Assembly (NCBI GenBank): GCA_964612565.1
Contig: CAZTDP010000017.1
Location: 1-10,883, forward strand
Direction of reading: 5' to 3'
Length of the DNA: 10,883 bases
Origin: CAZTDP01 sp964612565
GTDB lineage: Bacteria > Patescibacteriota > WWE3 > UBA101185 > UBA10185
Positions within the stretch are counted from its first letter, which is position 1. Each line of letters starts with the position of its first letter. The position numbers were made by a program, and so were the translations under genes. Below the pieces are notes generated by a model that saw only the letters and a program-made list of their open reading frames with translations, was not told the DNA's origin and did no database searches. Positions 1-8,007 of this stretch are shown here, one piece after another.

Positions 1-2760
1 GAGCTTCCCATTCTAATATTTTTGGCAGTTGTCCCTGACGCTTCATCCAAAGGCCACTCTCCTATTGGAGTTCTACAGGTGTCTACACTTCCCGGTACGC
101 ATGCATCGGAACCAAGACCGCTGCTGGCTGCTCCGCTTGCGTTTGAGGAAGTACTGCCTAGCCGAGTCGCAACGTTTAAGTTATGTACTACTTCTGCTTG
201 GCTGTCTCCTAAATCCAGATTGTAGAAGGATGTCTCATCTATGTATCCGTTAAATCTGTATGTTGTATCTGTTACACCGAGTTTGCCAAGTGTTAGCGTG
301 CTAGCTCCGTTTAAAGTACCTGTTGCCGTAAGTCCTGCTTTTGTCGCTACCTTTGTTCCATCAACGTACAGATTCATTGTCGCAGTTCCTATTTTTACTG
401 CGACAACGCTGTGCCATTCTCCGTCAAAAATGTCTGCCGGTGAGTAAATATCATCGTCGTATATAGGGTAAGAGCTATCGTCGTCTGTAACAAAATGAAT
501 TCGTCCGGACGTGTCAAAATATAGCGCGTAGCCTACGGAGCTTGAAGACAGGCCTCTTGCTAAAACAAACTGATTTGCAGCAGGGTTGGTAGCAGTTGCA
601 GACTTAACCCATGTTGTAATGGAAAATGTGTTAGCTCCAAACGCAAACGACGAATCGGTCGTGTAAGCGTGAAACTGCGCCAATGTTTGAAGTGCCTTGC
701 CTGCCTTGCCATTGTCGTTATGACAACCGCCGTTTACTCCGACACAGGCTGTTCCGCTATTTATGGAGAGGTTTTTACCGTTTCCGGTGGCATCGTATGC
801 CGTAAGATCCGACTCGGCTTCATCAAAGTGCCACGTTGCTAAGGCAGAACCTATCGGAGATCCCGGAGCAGGGTGCCCGCCATTTAAATCTTGTCTAAGT
901 TGTTTAGTGCTGATTGCATAATTGTAGACTTTTACTTCATCTATTTGTCCGCTAAAGGTTTCTGCTGCCTGGTCTGCTCTTTTTCCGACAGTTAATGGAA
1001 GTGAATTTGTGGTTATTGCTGTGTGCGATGCAGCGGTGGAAGTTTTATCTTCTCCGTTTATATACACGCGGCACGAATTTCCGGTTTTTATTGCCGCAAT
1101 GTGGACCCAACCGGATGTTTCAGTAACGTACCCTGTACTAGTAAATGAGTCTTGATAGCTGGCTGTTTGGTCTGTTCGGCAATATACCTCACCTTGGCTT
1201 CCAATTAATAGAGCATATCCGCCAGTTCCTGCACTTCCTGTTTTAGAAATAACTTGTTGATTTGAAGAAACATTTCTGTTGACCCATGCCTCTAGAGTAA
1301 ACTCGTCTGATGCAGGCAGGGGTGCGTCAGTTTTAGTTGTCAAAACATAGTCTGAGTCTATAGTAAAGTTGCCGGCTGTACCAAATATTCCTGCTTCCCA
1401 GTGGGATTCGCTGCCTTGCCACGTTCCCGTAATGCCGTTACCGCTCGAGTCGTAGGCATAGTTACCGCTTCCTTCGTCGAAGTTGTAACTTACAACAGGG
1501 CCTGGGCTGAATTCGTATTGAGTGCTTACCTCTGTCGCTGTTAGGGCTTTATTGTATAGTTTTACTTCATCGATCACGCCTAGATAGTTTCTGTAAAAAT
1601 GGGTTGCCCCCACCCCTCCGATCGCAACATTTCCGCCAAAAGTTGCATCCCCAATGACAAATTCTCCGGGTCCATTAGTAATACTGCTAGGCAGTGTTCC
1701 GTAAGTAGTTAAGGTTTTATTTACACCATTAACGTATATATGAGCTTCATGGGTCGAAGCTTCGTAGGTAGCATCTATCTTATACCAGTTACTGACGGCT
1801 AAGCTTGAGTTGGTTGTTTTAACGTAGTTATCCATGCTATTGACATATAAAATGATCTCCGCACCTGCTTGTACCAAGAGAAAGTTATAGTTGTCGAGTG
1901 CCCATTTACCGGCAATTGGGTGTGTGGTGCTCGCTATTGAACTAGGACTAACCCATGCGCTAATTGTTAGCGCATCTGTTGGACTAAGAGTATTGCTGTC
2001 GGGAAAACTTGCTCTTTTTGCAGTACCATTAAAGTAAAGTCCCGGTCCAAATTTTCCTTGCCACCATGCAGGATTTGAAGTTCCAGCCCCTATAGTACCG
2101 TTGTTTCCATTTCCCGTAAGGTCGTTTATGACGGTTCCGGTGTCTTCGTCAAAATTCCAGTATGCCACCAGCCCGTTGTTGGTAGGCGCAGCATCTTCTC
2201 CAAGTCTTGCTAAAGTCCCTCTTTTTGAAATTGAAATACTGAAATCGGATTTTGTTTGATTCCCGGATCTTTCGTACGGATATACTTTAAATTCATCTAA
2301 GTACCCGGTAAAAACTTCACCGATTTTTAGATAGCTATAATCACCTGAGTTTAAGGATCCGGATCCGTTGGTTGATTGTCCAATTTTCACACCGTCGAGG
2401 TATACATTAGCAATGTCTGTTAAGGTACCGTCTGTATAACCAACTGACAAGTGGTGCCAATAATTTAAAGTAACCGAATTCAAAATTGAAACCGTTGCAT
2501 CCGCTCCAGATAACCCCACAGAAACCGAGATATCAGCATAGCCGTCTGTACCGGAATTTAACACCCGGGCATACGTATCGTCTCCTTTAGAGAATATATA
2601 ACCATTACCTACAGCCTTAAACCACGTAGATACTGTAAATCCTTTGTGCAATCCTGTGTCAAAATCAATTTGTGGGGCATTTTTCGCAGTCGCAATATTG
2701 GATATACCGTCAAAGAATAGACAGGTCCCATTAATACAGTAGTCGCTTCCTTTGTATGTC
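1..2760 (-). repeat. Array of diverged LamG (concanavalin A-like) modules within the giant protein
   Basis: Five protein-level modules are visible and they are not near-identical at DNA level. Opening motifs of the type aromatic-x-F-D-E fall at residues 1039-1043 (WNFDE), 1263-1267 (YNFDE), 1481-1485 (WHFDE) and 1740-1744 (WPLDE), spaced 224, 218 and about 259 residues. Each complete module ends in a strand such as IDEVKLY (module 2), IDEVKVY (module 3) or IDETSFY (module 4). The first module (about 840-1005) ends with LDEFKVY but lacks the FDE opening. The fifth is cut by the window edge. In characterised proteins LamG modules bind glycans or proteins, often with calcium; which ligand applies here cannot be told. 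Confidence 0.78.
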
Positions 2761-5273
2761 GCAGAGGTTCCCTGCGGCCCCAGTTGCGAAATTACACTTA
2801 GCGCATTACCTGATAACGTACCGGTTCCTGCTACGTTTACTTCTAGGTCACTTTGCTCCGAGGGCATTGAAATCGGACCAGATTTTTTAATTTGAGATAC
2901 ATCATATACTCCAGAGTTACTTATTTGAGCCTGATTCGAGTGGCTTTGTAGATAAATGTCAGATGTTCCGGAAGATATGCCAAAGGCTTCTTGGTAGTAA
3001 TAGTTGGAGGTCCCTCCCCACTCTAAGGGGTCCCATCTTGTTAGAAAATCTTGTCTGCCTGTTGTTCCCCCGGAGGTGCCGTTATTAGTTAGAAGATATT
3101 GAGATTTAAATCGGTTTACATATCCGGATGCTGGAGCTTGAACTGCAATAATCTTTGCGTTGTAGATGTGATAAGAAGTGGAGTTGTCGCCAGCACTTGA
3201 TACTATCCTGTAATGTCTACCCGCTACCGGGGTAAAGGCTGTTGTTGTTCGTACTCTTTTTGGGCTCGCAGTGTTTTCGCCATTTAGAACAGTTCCGTTT
3301 GTTACGTCAGTCCAGTTTGAAAAAGATCCGTCGTCTTGCTGCAATTTTATTGTAATAGCACTGGCTGTTTGTATATAGCTTATTACGGCTTTACCAGCTT
3401 GCCCAGCAGCGCCCGCTCCCGAGGAGCTGACTCGGTTTCCTGCGCCCCCGCCCCCTCCTCCAGGCGCTGTCCCTGCATACCCTGCGCAGTGGCCGGTACA
3501 TTTACCTCCACTACCACCTTGTCCCCCGCCGGTAGGGAAATCGTTATTGTAATGAGTTGTGGCTGAGTAACCTGCCCCACCAGGTCCCGCAGAAGATCCT
3601 CCGGCACCACCGTATCCTGTAGAGTACGCCCCTGCGTACCCTGCCCCACCGGCGTATTCTGTGTCTCCCGTCGAGGCTGCAGTTGTTCCTCCTGCGCCAC
3701 CGCCGGAGCCGTTAGTTTTTCCATACGAACCGCCTGCAGCCACTACTTGAGTGGATGCGAAAGTAGAGCTACTACCGGTTACTCCGTTCGAGGTAGTGCC
3801 GCTTCCTCCTGCTCCTACGACGACCGTATAGTTACCTTGAGGTGATACGCTTACAGTACTGCTGGCATATGCACCTCCGCCGCCTCCCCCTCCCGAGTAA
3901 CTGTTTGCGCTTGTATCTCCTGCTCCACCGCCTCCCCCTCCCCACAACTCTACTGTTGCCGAGGTTACTCCCGCCGGGGCTGTCCACGTGTAAGTTCCAG
4001 CCGATGTGTATATCGCAGATCCCGTAGAAGGCTCACTTTCTCCGTAAGTGGCTTCGACATAAAATTGAGGAGTCGGACTCCACTCATAATCCTCGTACGT
4101 CCAGTATTTTGGATTATTTAACGGGTCAGTGGTGGTATTATTCTTTCCGGTTTCGGTGTTTCCGATTTCAAATTGAGTTTCAGTGTCGGTTATTCCACTT
4201 CCTTCCTGAAGAATGATAATACGTGCTGACTTTACAGAGGTATTTGTTCCGGTTATAGCGGATACGAAAGCATTTTGACTGCCTGTTAACGAAGGTATTT
4301 CTTTTCTATAAATTTCATAGCTTGAAGTTTGTATATCATCTATGGTTAGTAAATAACCTCCCGAAGGTTCACTGCCTGAACCTGCGTCGTATGTAAGTTC
4401 CACAGATCCTAAATCGTCAGTTTTTGCTACAACTTCAAAATAGTATGTAACGGTTCCGCTGTAGTTGCCTGTAGAGATTAAGGCTATTCCTTTGTCTGTT
4501 CCCCCTGAAGTAATTTCAGAATTAATAATATTTATTTCTTGTCTGATTTTAGTAGTTTCTGTTCCATTTAATCCATTTAGGGCTTCTTCAGGCATACCGT
4601 TTTTTAATGTAGTACCTCCGCCTTCGTCGAATTTATAATATAGCGAGGGATTTGGACCTGTTTCTTCCTCTCCGGCAGTAGGGGTGCCTCCGGGAGTAAA
4701 AGTGGTTGCATCAAACTGTGTGGGATTTGTACCGTTCGGAGCGCCTGCATTGTTGTAGTACATATATATTGTATTGGTACCGCTGTTTATAGTTGGAAAC
4801 ACCACATAAGTATCTGTAGAGTCTGTGCCGCATGCCCCGCCCACTTCATCTATAAAATATTGGTAATCCAACCCATTGATATCAACAAACCTTATGTCCC
4901 CACAATCAGCTTGCATTTTTCCGTTATTTATTAGTGTGGCTGTGTCTATATCAAACTTTACTTTTTGATTTTGAACTTGAGATCCTGAATTTTCAAAATT
5001 AATTAATGCTCTGCTCATCCAAGCGTCATCCCACCACGCGGCCTCAACTTTACCGGCTTTAAAAAAACCATAAATAACAATTGGGATTAAAACAAGAGCA
5101 ACGCCAAAAAATAATGGAAACAATTTATGTCTAAGTATTTTAAACTTACCGTTATATATTGGAGTTGCAACCAGCGATTCTTTTTGGCGAAAAAGAAGCT
5201 TAAACTTTTTAAAAAAGCTTCGTATGTAAACATTTGATATACGTTTAAAAATTGTTCCCAACCTTTTGATCAT
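1..5273 (-). CDS. Giant DUF2341 / glycine-rich / multi-LamG surface protein, 3' end outside window
   Basis: The frame was read by hand from ATG at 5273 to the window edge without a stop (1757 codons plus 2 bases). Residues 1-50 are basic and presumably cytoplasmic. Residues 51-71 form one hydrophobic segment, and V-E-A-A at 76-79 could be a signal peptidase site. A DUF2341-like domain follows (about 80-175: paired Trp at 80-81, DIRFVD, IYMYYNN). Next come a beta-rich region (about 220-415), a glycine-rich domain (about 419-634), another beta-rich region (about 640-830), and concanavalin A-like LamG modules at about 840-1005, 1035-1245, 1258-1455, 1477-1690 and from 1738 onward. The recurring [W/Y]xFDE opening and YIDEVK-type closing strands support LamG. 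Twelve cysteines occur in six local pairs. From the family, the protein is likely exported and adhesive or glycan-binding; the ligand is unknown. The ATG is the first plausible start and has no Shine-Dalgarno site. The C-terminal anchor, if any, is not visible. Confidence 0.88.
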   Translation of the reverse strand, partial: MIKRLGTIFKRISNVYIRSFFKKFKLLFRQKESLVATPIYNGKFKILRHKLFPLFFGVALVLIPIVIYGFFKAGKVEAAWWDDAWMSRALINFENSGSQVQNQKVKFDIDTATLINNGKMQADCGDIRFVDINGLDYQYFIDEVGGACGTDSTDTYVVFPTINSGTNTIYMYYNNAGAPNGTNPTQFDATTFTPGGTPTAGEEETGPNPSLYYKFDEGGGTTLKNGMPEEALNGLNGTETTKIRQEINIINSEITSGGTDKGIALISTGNYSGTVTYYFEVVAKTDDLGSVELTYDAGSGSEPSGGYLLTIDDIQTSSYEIYRKEIPSLTGSQNAFVSAITGTNTSVKSARIIILQEGSGITDTETQFEIGNTETGKNNTTTDPLNNPKYWTYEDYEWSPTPQFYVEATYGESEPSTGSAIYTSAGTYTWTAPAGVTSATVELWGGGGGGAGDTSANSYSGGGGGGGAYASSTVSVSPQGNYTVVVGAGGSGTTSNGVTGSSSTFASTQVVAAGGSYGKTNGSGGGAGGTTAASTGDTEYAGGAGYAGAYSTGYGGAGGSSAGPGGAGYSATTHYNNDFPTGGGQGGSGGKCTGHCAGYAGTAPGGGGGGAGNRVSSSGAGAAGQAGKAVISYIQTASAITIKLQQDDGSFSNWTDVTNGTVLNGENTASPKRVRTTTAFTPVAGRHYRIVSSAGDNSTSYHIYNAKIIAVQAPASGYVNRFKSQYLLTNNGTSGGTTGRQDFLTRWDPLEWGGTSNYYYQEAFGISSGTSDIYLQSHSNQAQISNSGVYDVSQIKKSGPISMPSEQSDLEVNVAGTGTLSGNALSVISQLGPQGTSATYKGSDYCINGTCLFFDGISNIATAKNAPQIDFDTGLHKGFTVSTWFKAVGNGYIFSKGDDTYARVLNSGTDGYADISVSVGLSGADATVSILNSVTLNYWHHLSVGYTDGTLTDIANVYLDGVKIGQSTNGSGSLNSGDYSYLKIGEVFTGYLDEFKVYPYERSGNQTKSDFSISISKRGTLARLGEDAAPTNNGLVAYWNFDEDTGTVINDLTGNGNNGTIGAGTSNPAWWQGKFGPGLYFNGTAKRASFPDSNTLSPTDALTISAWVSPSSIASTTHPIAGKWALDNYNFLLVQAGAEIILYVNSMDNYVKTTNSSLAVSNWYKIDATYEASTHEAHIYVNGVNKTLTTYGTLPSSITNGPGEFVIGDATFGGNVAIGGVGATHFYRNYLGVIDEVKLYNKALTATEVSTQYEFSPGPVVSYNFDEGSGNYAYDSSGNGITGTWQGSESHWEAGIFGTAGNFTIDSDYVLTTKTDAPLPASDEFTLEAWVNRNVSSNQQVISKTGSAGTGGYALLIGSQGEVYCRTDQTASYQDSFTSTGYVTETSGWVHIAAIKTGNSCRVYINGEDKTSTAASHTAITTNSLPLTVGKRADQAAETFSGQIDEVKVYNYAISTKQLRQDLNGGHPAPGSPIGSALATWHFDEAESDLTAYDATGNGKNLSINSGTACVGVNGGCHNDNGKAGKALQTLAQFHAYTTDSSFAFGANTFSITTWVKSATATNPAANQFVLARGLSSSSVGYALYFDTSGRIHFVTDDDSSYPIYDDDIYSPADIFDGEWHSVVAVKIGTATMNLYVDGTKVATKAGLTATGTLNGASTLTLGKLGVTDTTYRFNGYIDETSFYNLDLGDSQAEVVHNLNVATRLGSTSSNASGAASSGLGSDACVPGSVDTCRTPIGEWPLDEASGTTAKNIRMGS
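3372..4019 (-). other. Glycine-rich surface domain coding segment, locally GC-rich
   Basis: Residues about 419-634 of the giant protein begin with a beta strand (GTYTWTAPAGV, then VELWGGGGGG) and continue with dense glycine runs broken by Ser, Ala, Tyr and Asn. This is the usual look of the glycine-rich domains of bacterial surface and phage fibre-like proteins. The Gly and Ala codons raise local GC well above the flanks and cause long spurious open frames on both strands. A single Cys pair, C592-T-G-H-C596, sits in the glycine-rich part. The reading frame stays in register with the domains on either side, so it is part of the same gene. Confidence 0.75.
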
Positions 5274-5294
5274 AGGACAAGTATTTATATGTTT

Positions 5295-5322
5295 ATGATA
5301 CAAGAAAAGCGAGTTAAATTGT
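5295..5322 (-). promoter_or_regulatory. Possible promoter of the LamG gene
   Basis: On the minus strand a TATCAT hexamer (5295-5300) lies 21 bases before the ATG, with ACAATT (5317-5322) 16 bases further upstream as a weak -35. It sits in the 90-base gap after the DHH gene. The -35 match is poor and the gap could equally be transcribed from upstream, so this is tentative. No convincing terminator is seen in the gap (5274-5363). Confidence 0.25.
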
Positions 5323-5363
5323 AGAGATTTTCGCGGGGATTTTAGCCGTAACAACCGCCGATA

Positions 5364-6848
5364 TTACTCTTGAGGCTCAGGAAGTTTAACGGTTTTTAGC
5401 ATTTCTTTTATTTCTTCAAGCAAGTTGTCGCGGTGCGCAGATACAAATCTTATAGCGCCGGCCATTTCATGGCCCCCGCCGTCAACATTTGCACTTGGAA
5501 ACTTTTGTTTAAGATGCTCAATTATTTTTTGAACCGGCAAAATAGGTTGGTTGGCCCTAACAATTATCATATCCTCAACATAGCCTAAGCTTAAAACCGG
5601 ACTATTTTCGTTTTCGCCCACGGTAATTTCGTGAATTCTACTAATAACGCCGCCCGGAGTTGGGAAGGTAAATCTCATGGTGTATTTTTCAACATCAATG
5701 GTCGAAAAAACAATGCCGTTTATTTCTTGCGTTCGTAGATAAGGCAATGCACTTTGCAATTGAGTTTCAACACCTTTTCTGACTTCAATATTTATAAGTT
5801 CAACAAATTCGGTGTTTCCAATAATTTCTTCATAAACTCCCTTTCCGGGATCGTTTTTTAATTGGTATGAAACGTAATCTATAGCAGTACCGATTTTTGC
5901 TAAGTCTTCCCTGCTAGCTTGTGCGTTTGTAATATAAAGTTCGGTTTCAGGAATTTCGCATCGGTCAGCTATTGCGGCAAGTGCCGGAATTTTAGGATCG
6001 TCATAATTTTCCCAAATAAACCTTGCGATTTCGTAAGTTAACATGCCTGCCGAGGTTTTGCTGTCCAAACCTAGTTTGTAGGGATTTAGGTGGCAGGTTA
6101 AATATTTATCAACTGAAGTTACGCCATTTTCATCTATTACTACCGGATTATGGTGGTCAATTACAATTGCTTCGTAGCCTAATGTCTTTAAAGTGCTTAA
6201 CCCAAAAGCGTCTTCAGGAGTTGAGCCGTTGTCGACCACAATTACAAGTGGTTTTATGTTCGAATCGGCCTCAACAAATCTTTTTGATAAAACTAAATCT
6301 CGCAAAACATCTCCTGCGGAGTAAAAAGGTGCTCGAGAAGGGCTTCTAAAAAGTAAATAGCGTGTGTCGATTCCAAGATCTTGCATCAGGCCTTGGCATG
6401 CGTGTTCAATATTAATTCCCGAAGTTATACCGTCGGCATCGCTGTGGTGCCTTATCATTATCGGCTGACCTTCTAAAATGGCTTTGCGGATACGAGCCGC
6501 AATTTGGGTTATTACAGGGCGCATTTTTTTGTATCTTTCGGATTCAATGCTAAATTCGGTTCGTACAGGCGCACTTTTTTCTAGCATTATTGCGTCAAAA
6601 TCGGTGTTTGATTTTTTTATGTTGTCGAGCTCGATTTGAAGTTTGCCTCGGTGCTCGTTTACTGTTCCTTCAATATAAACCACTTGACCGGCGTTATAAT
6701 CGGAATCTTTTGTCACAGCCTCTATTGCTCCAAGGCCGTTTGTTACGATAAAAACCACCGGACCCGGTTTACTTTTTTTAATTATTTTAACGTCACCAGA
6801 AAAGGTGTCGCCGTTTTTTAGTGAATTTAATCCTTTGTTATATATCAT
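5364..6848 (-). CDS. OB-fold plus DHH/DHHA1 family phosphoesterase, archaeal RecJ-like
   Basis: A 494-residue protein with no signal peptide, so cytoplasmic. Residues about 12-80 look like an OB-fold (alternating strands, GxVxxIKK... IEGTV...GKLQIEL). The DHH domain shows motif I RHHSDADG (133-140), motif II VVDNGS (204-209), the signature IDHHNP (230-235) and AIADRCE (292-298). The C-terminal DHHA1 domain has GGGHEMAGA (457-465). All metal-binding Asp/His motifs look intact, so an Mn-dependent nuclease or phosphodiesterase acting on single-stranded nucleic acid or short oligonucleotides is expected. The motif I form and N-terminal OB-fold recall the archaeal RecJ-like group (COG1107) more than bacterial RecJ, but no DnaJ-type zinc finger is present (only three Cys: 151, 252, 297). 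NrnA-like oligoribonuclease is an alternative. Start: first ATG in frame, without a Shine-Dalgarno site but with an inverted repeat six bases upstream. Confidence 0.87.
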   Translation of the reverse strand: MIYNKGLNSLKNGDTFSGDVKIIKKSKPGPVVFIVTNGLGAIEAVTKDSDYNAGQVVYIEGTVNEHRGKLQIELDNIKKSNTDFDAIMLEKSAPVRTEFSIESERYKKMRPVITQIAARIRKAILEGQPIMIRHHSDADGITSGINIEHACQGLMQDLGIDTRYLLFRSPSRAPFYSAGDVLRDLVLSKRFVEADSNIKPLVIVVDNGSTPEDAFGLSTLKTLGYEAIVIDHHNPVVIDENGVTSVDKYLTCHLNPYKLGLDSKTSAGMLTYEIARFIWENYDDPKIPALAAIADRCEIPETELYITNAQASREDLAKIGTAIDYVSYQLKNDPGKGVYEEIIGNTEFVELINIEVRKGVETQLQSALPYLRTQEINGIVFSTIDVEKYTMRFTFPTPGGVISRIHEITVGENENSPVLSLGYVEDMIIVRANQPILPVQKIIEHLKQKFPSANVDGGGHEMAGAIRFVSAHRDNLLEEIKEMLKTVKLPEPQE

Positions 6849-6854
6849 ATTAGG

Positions 6855-6890
6855 TAGCAGATCAGATCTAAATTGAGATCAAATCTGCTA
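6855..6890. repeat. Inverted repeat just upstream of the DHH gene start
   Basis: Arms at 6855-6869 and 6876-6890 are 15 bases each, pair at 13 positions and flank a 6-base AAATTG loop. The centre-proximal GATCT/AGATC and outer TAGCAGAT/ATCTGCTA blocks are perfect. It ends six bases before the DHH start codon. Transcribed from the minus strand it would form a hairpin at the translation start. As DNA it could be an operator. It has no U-tract on either strand, so it does not look like an intrinsic terminator for the exchanger gene upstream. The rest of the gap (6891-6963) shows nothing clear beyond a small CACG/CGTG dyad near 6929-6941. Confidence 0.65.
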
Positions 6891-6963
6891 AATGCTATCA
6901 CATATAGATGAAAGTTTCACGATTAACGTGTGTAGGCTGAGATATACAATCTTCTTATTCCAT

Positions 6964-7896
6964 CTAAAGCACAAGTTCCAAAACAACAAAAGCTACATAG
7001 CAGAGCATAAGTATTTTTGCCTCTTTCGTCTCAAATCGTTTATTTCTAACAAAAAGCAAAAATAACAAGGCGCCAAACGGTAGAAGAAGTATATTAAACT
7101 TTAGTCCCTTCTCTACCGTTATCACCGAGTTATTCGCAAAAACCAGAAAGCTTAAAATCGCCGTGTTTAAGGAAGCGGAGCCGATATAGTCTCCCAACGC
7201 TAAGTTTTTTTTGTTAATAATGTAAGAGTGTATTAAAACAGAGATTTCCGGGATATTTGTACCTATGGATAAAACAATCAGTCCTATGGCAAAACTTGGA
7301 ATATTAAATGTGTTTGCGATTAAAATTAAACTATCCAAAATAAATTTACTTGCAATAACTACAATTCCGGCGCCGACAAAAATTTTAAAAATATCTAAAA
7401 TGACCAACGATTTAGGGTGATATAAATTTTGTTCGATTTTAGCAAACAATGTTTGTTTATTTGAAATAGTAAAAAGAAGATATACGTACGAAAAAAGCAT
7501 AATTAGGGCGTCTATGCGTCCTAGTGAGCCGTCAAGTAAAAGCAAAACCGGTAACGAAATTACCATATAAGCGGCAGGCAAGTTAATTTGATCAGTTTTT
7601 TTGCTAACCGTAATCCCTTTGCTAATTACAACTTGGAGTGGAATTAATAGCAATGTTAAAACAGCCGAAGCGCCCAATAAGTTTCCAACCGAAACGCTTG
7701 GGGTTCCTTCGATGGTCGAAAAAAATGCCACCGAAATTTCGCTTAAAGAAGTTAAAAGCCCAAGTGTAAAAAACGAAGTTAGAAATGGCGATATTCTAAG
7801 TCTTTTTGAAAGATTTTCGGTTGACGCAACGGTAACACCTGAACTTACCCATAAAACCGCAAATGAAACAAATAAAATTAAAAACGGCGTCAACAT
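6964..7896 (-). CDS. CaCA-superfamily sodium/calcium exchanger-like membrane protein
   Basis: A 310-residue, very hydrophobic protein with about ten membrane segments, close in size to the archaeal exchanger NCX_Mj. Two alpha repeats are visible: the first at about 46-80 (LLTSLSE at 47-53, GNLLGAS at 71-77), the second at about 205-244 (GTNIPE at 212-217, GDYIGSAS at 235-242). The paired glutamates E53 and E217 are kept. Judged by spacing from these glutamates, several other ligand positions differ from NCX_Mj: Ala76 for Ser, Leu80 for Asn, Asn214 for Ser, Asn244 for Asp. The family exchanges Ca2+ (or other cations) for Na+ or H+ across the membrane; the substitutions make ion choice and stoichiometry uncertain. 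Start: first ATG, 9 bases after a good -10 element, so the leader is very short and lacks a Shine-Dalgarno site. The neighbours give no functional hint. Confidence 0.85.
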   Translation of the reverse strand: MLTPFLILFVSFAVLWVSSGVTVASTENLSKRLRISPFLTSFFTLGLLTSLSEISVAFFSTIEGTPSVSVGNLLGASAVLTLLLIPLQVVISKGITVSKKTDQINLPAAYMVISLPVLLLLDGSLGRIDALIMLFSYVYLLFTISNKQTLFAKIEQNLYHPKSLVILDIFKIFVGAGIVVIASKFILDSLILIANTFNIPSFAIGLIVLSIGTNIPEISVLIHSYIINKKNLALGDYIGSASLNTAILSFLVFANNSVITVEKGLKFNILLLPFGALLFLLFVRNKRFETKEAKILMLCYVAFVVLELVL

Positions 7897-7905
7897 CTTA
7901 CTTTA

Positions 7906-7932
7906 AGTATACTAAAAAAATTTTTATAGCAA
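7906..7932 (-). promoter_or_regulatory. Probable promoter of the exchanger gene, near-leaderless
   Basis: On the minus strand TATACT (7906-7911) is preceded 15 bases upstream by TTGCTA (7927-7932), with an A/T tract between them. The -10 ends nine bases before the ATG at 7896, which would put transcription start within a few bases of the start codon. The 15-base spacer is shorter than ideal. The remainder of the gap up to the helicase stop (7933-8007) holds only weak AT-rich dyads. Confidence 0.45.
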
Positions 7933-8007
7933 TACGTTAAACTCCCGCCGCCATAAAAAATTCTGCGTCGTCCTGTTCTTTATGAGTGTTCGTACAGGTG
8001 TTTGGAT

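Noticed and set aside
22..447. Several short plus-strand open frames opposite the LamG gene
   Set aside because: They overlap the well-supported minus-strand reading frame and show no family resemblance or start signals.
3383..3724. Open frame of 113 codons on the minus strand inside the LamG gene
   Set aside because: It lies out of frame within the glycine-rich segment, whose composition removes stops in other frames; the main frame through this stretch is continuous with recognised domains.
7601..7906. 101-codon plus-strand open frame opposite the exchanger
   Set aside because: Antisense to a conserved membrane protein; it also runs through the exchanger's promoter.
7952..7984. Hairpin CATAAAAAA/TTCTTTATG as terminator of the helicase gene
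   Set aside because: The stem is AT-rich with one mismatch and a 15-base loop, and no U-tract follows on the minus strand.
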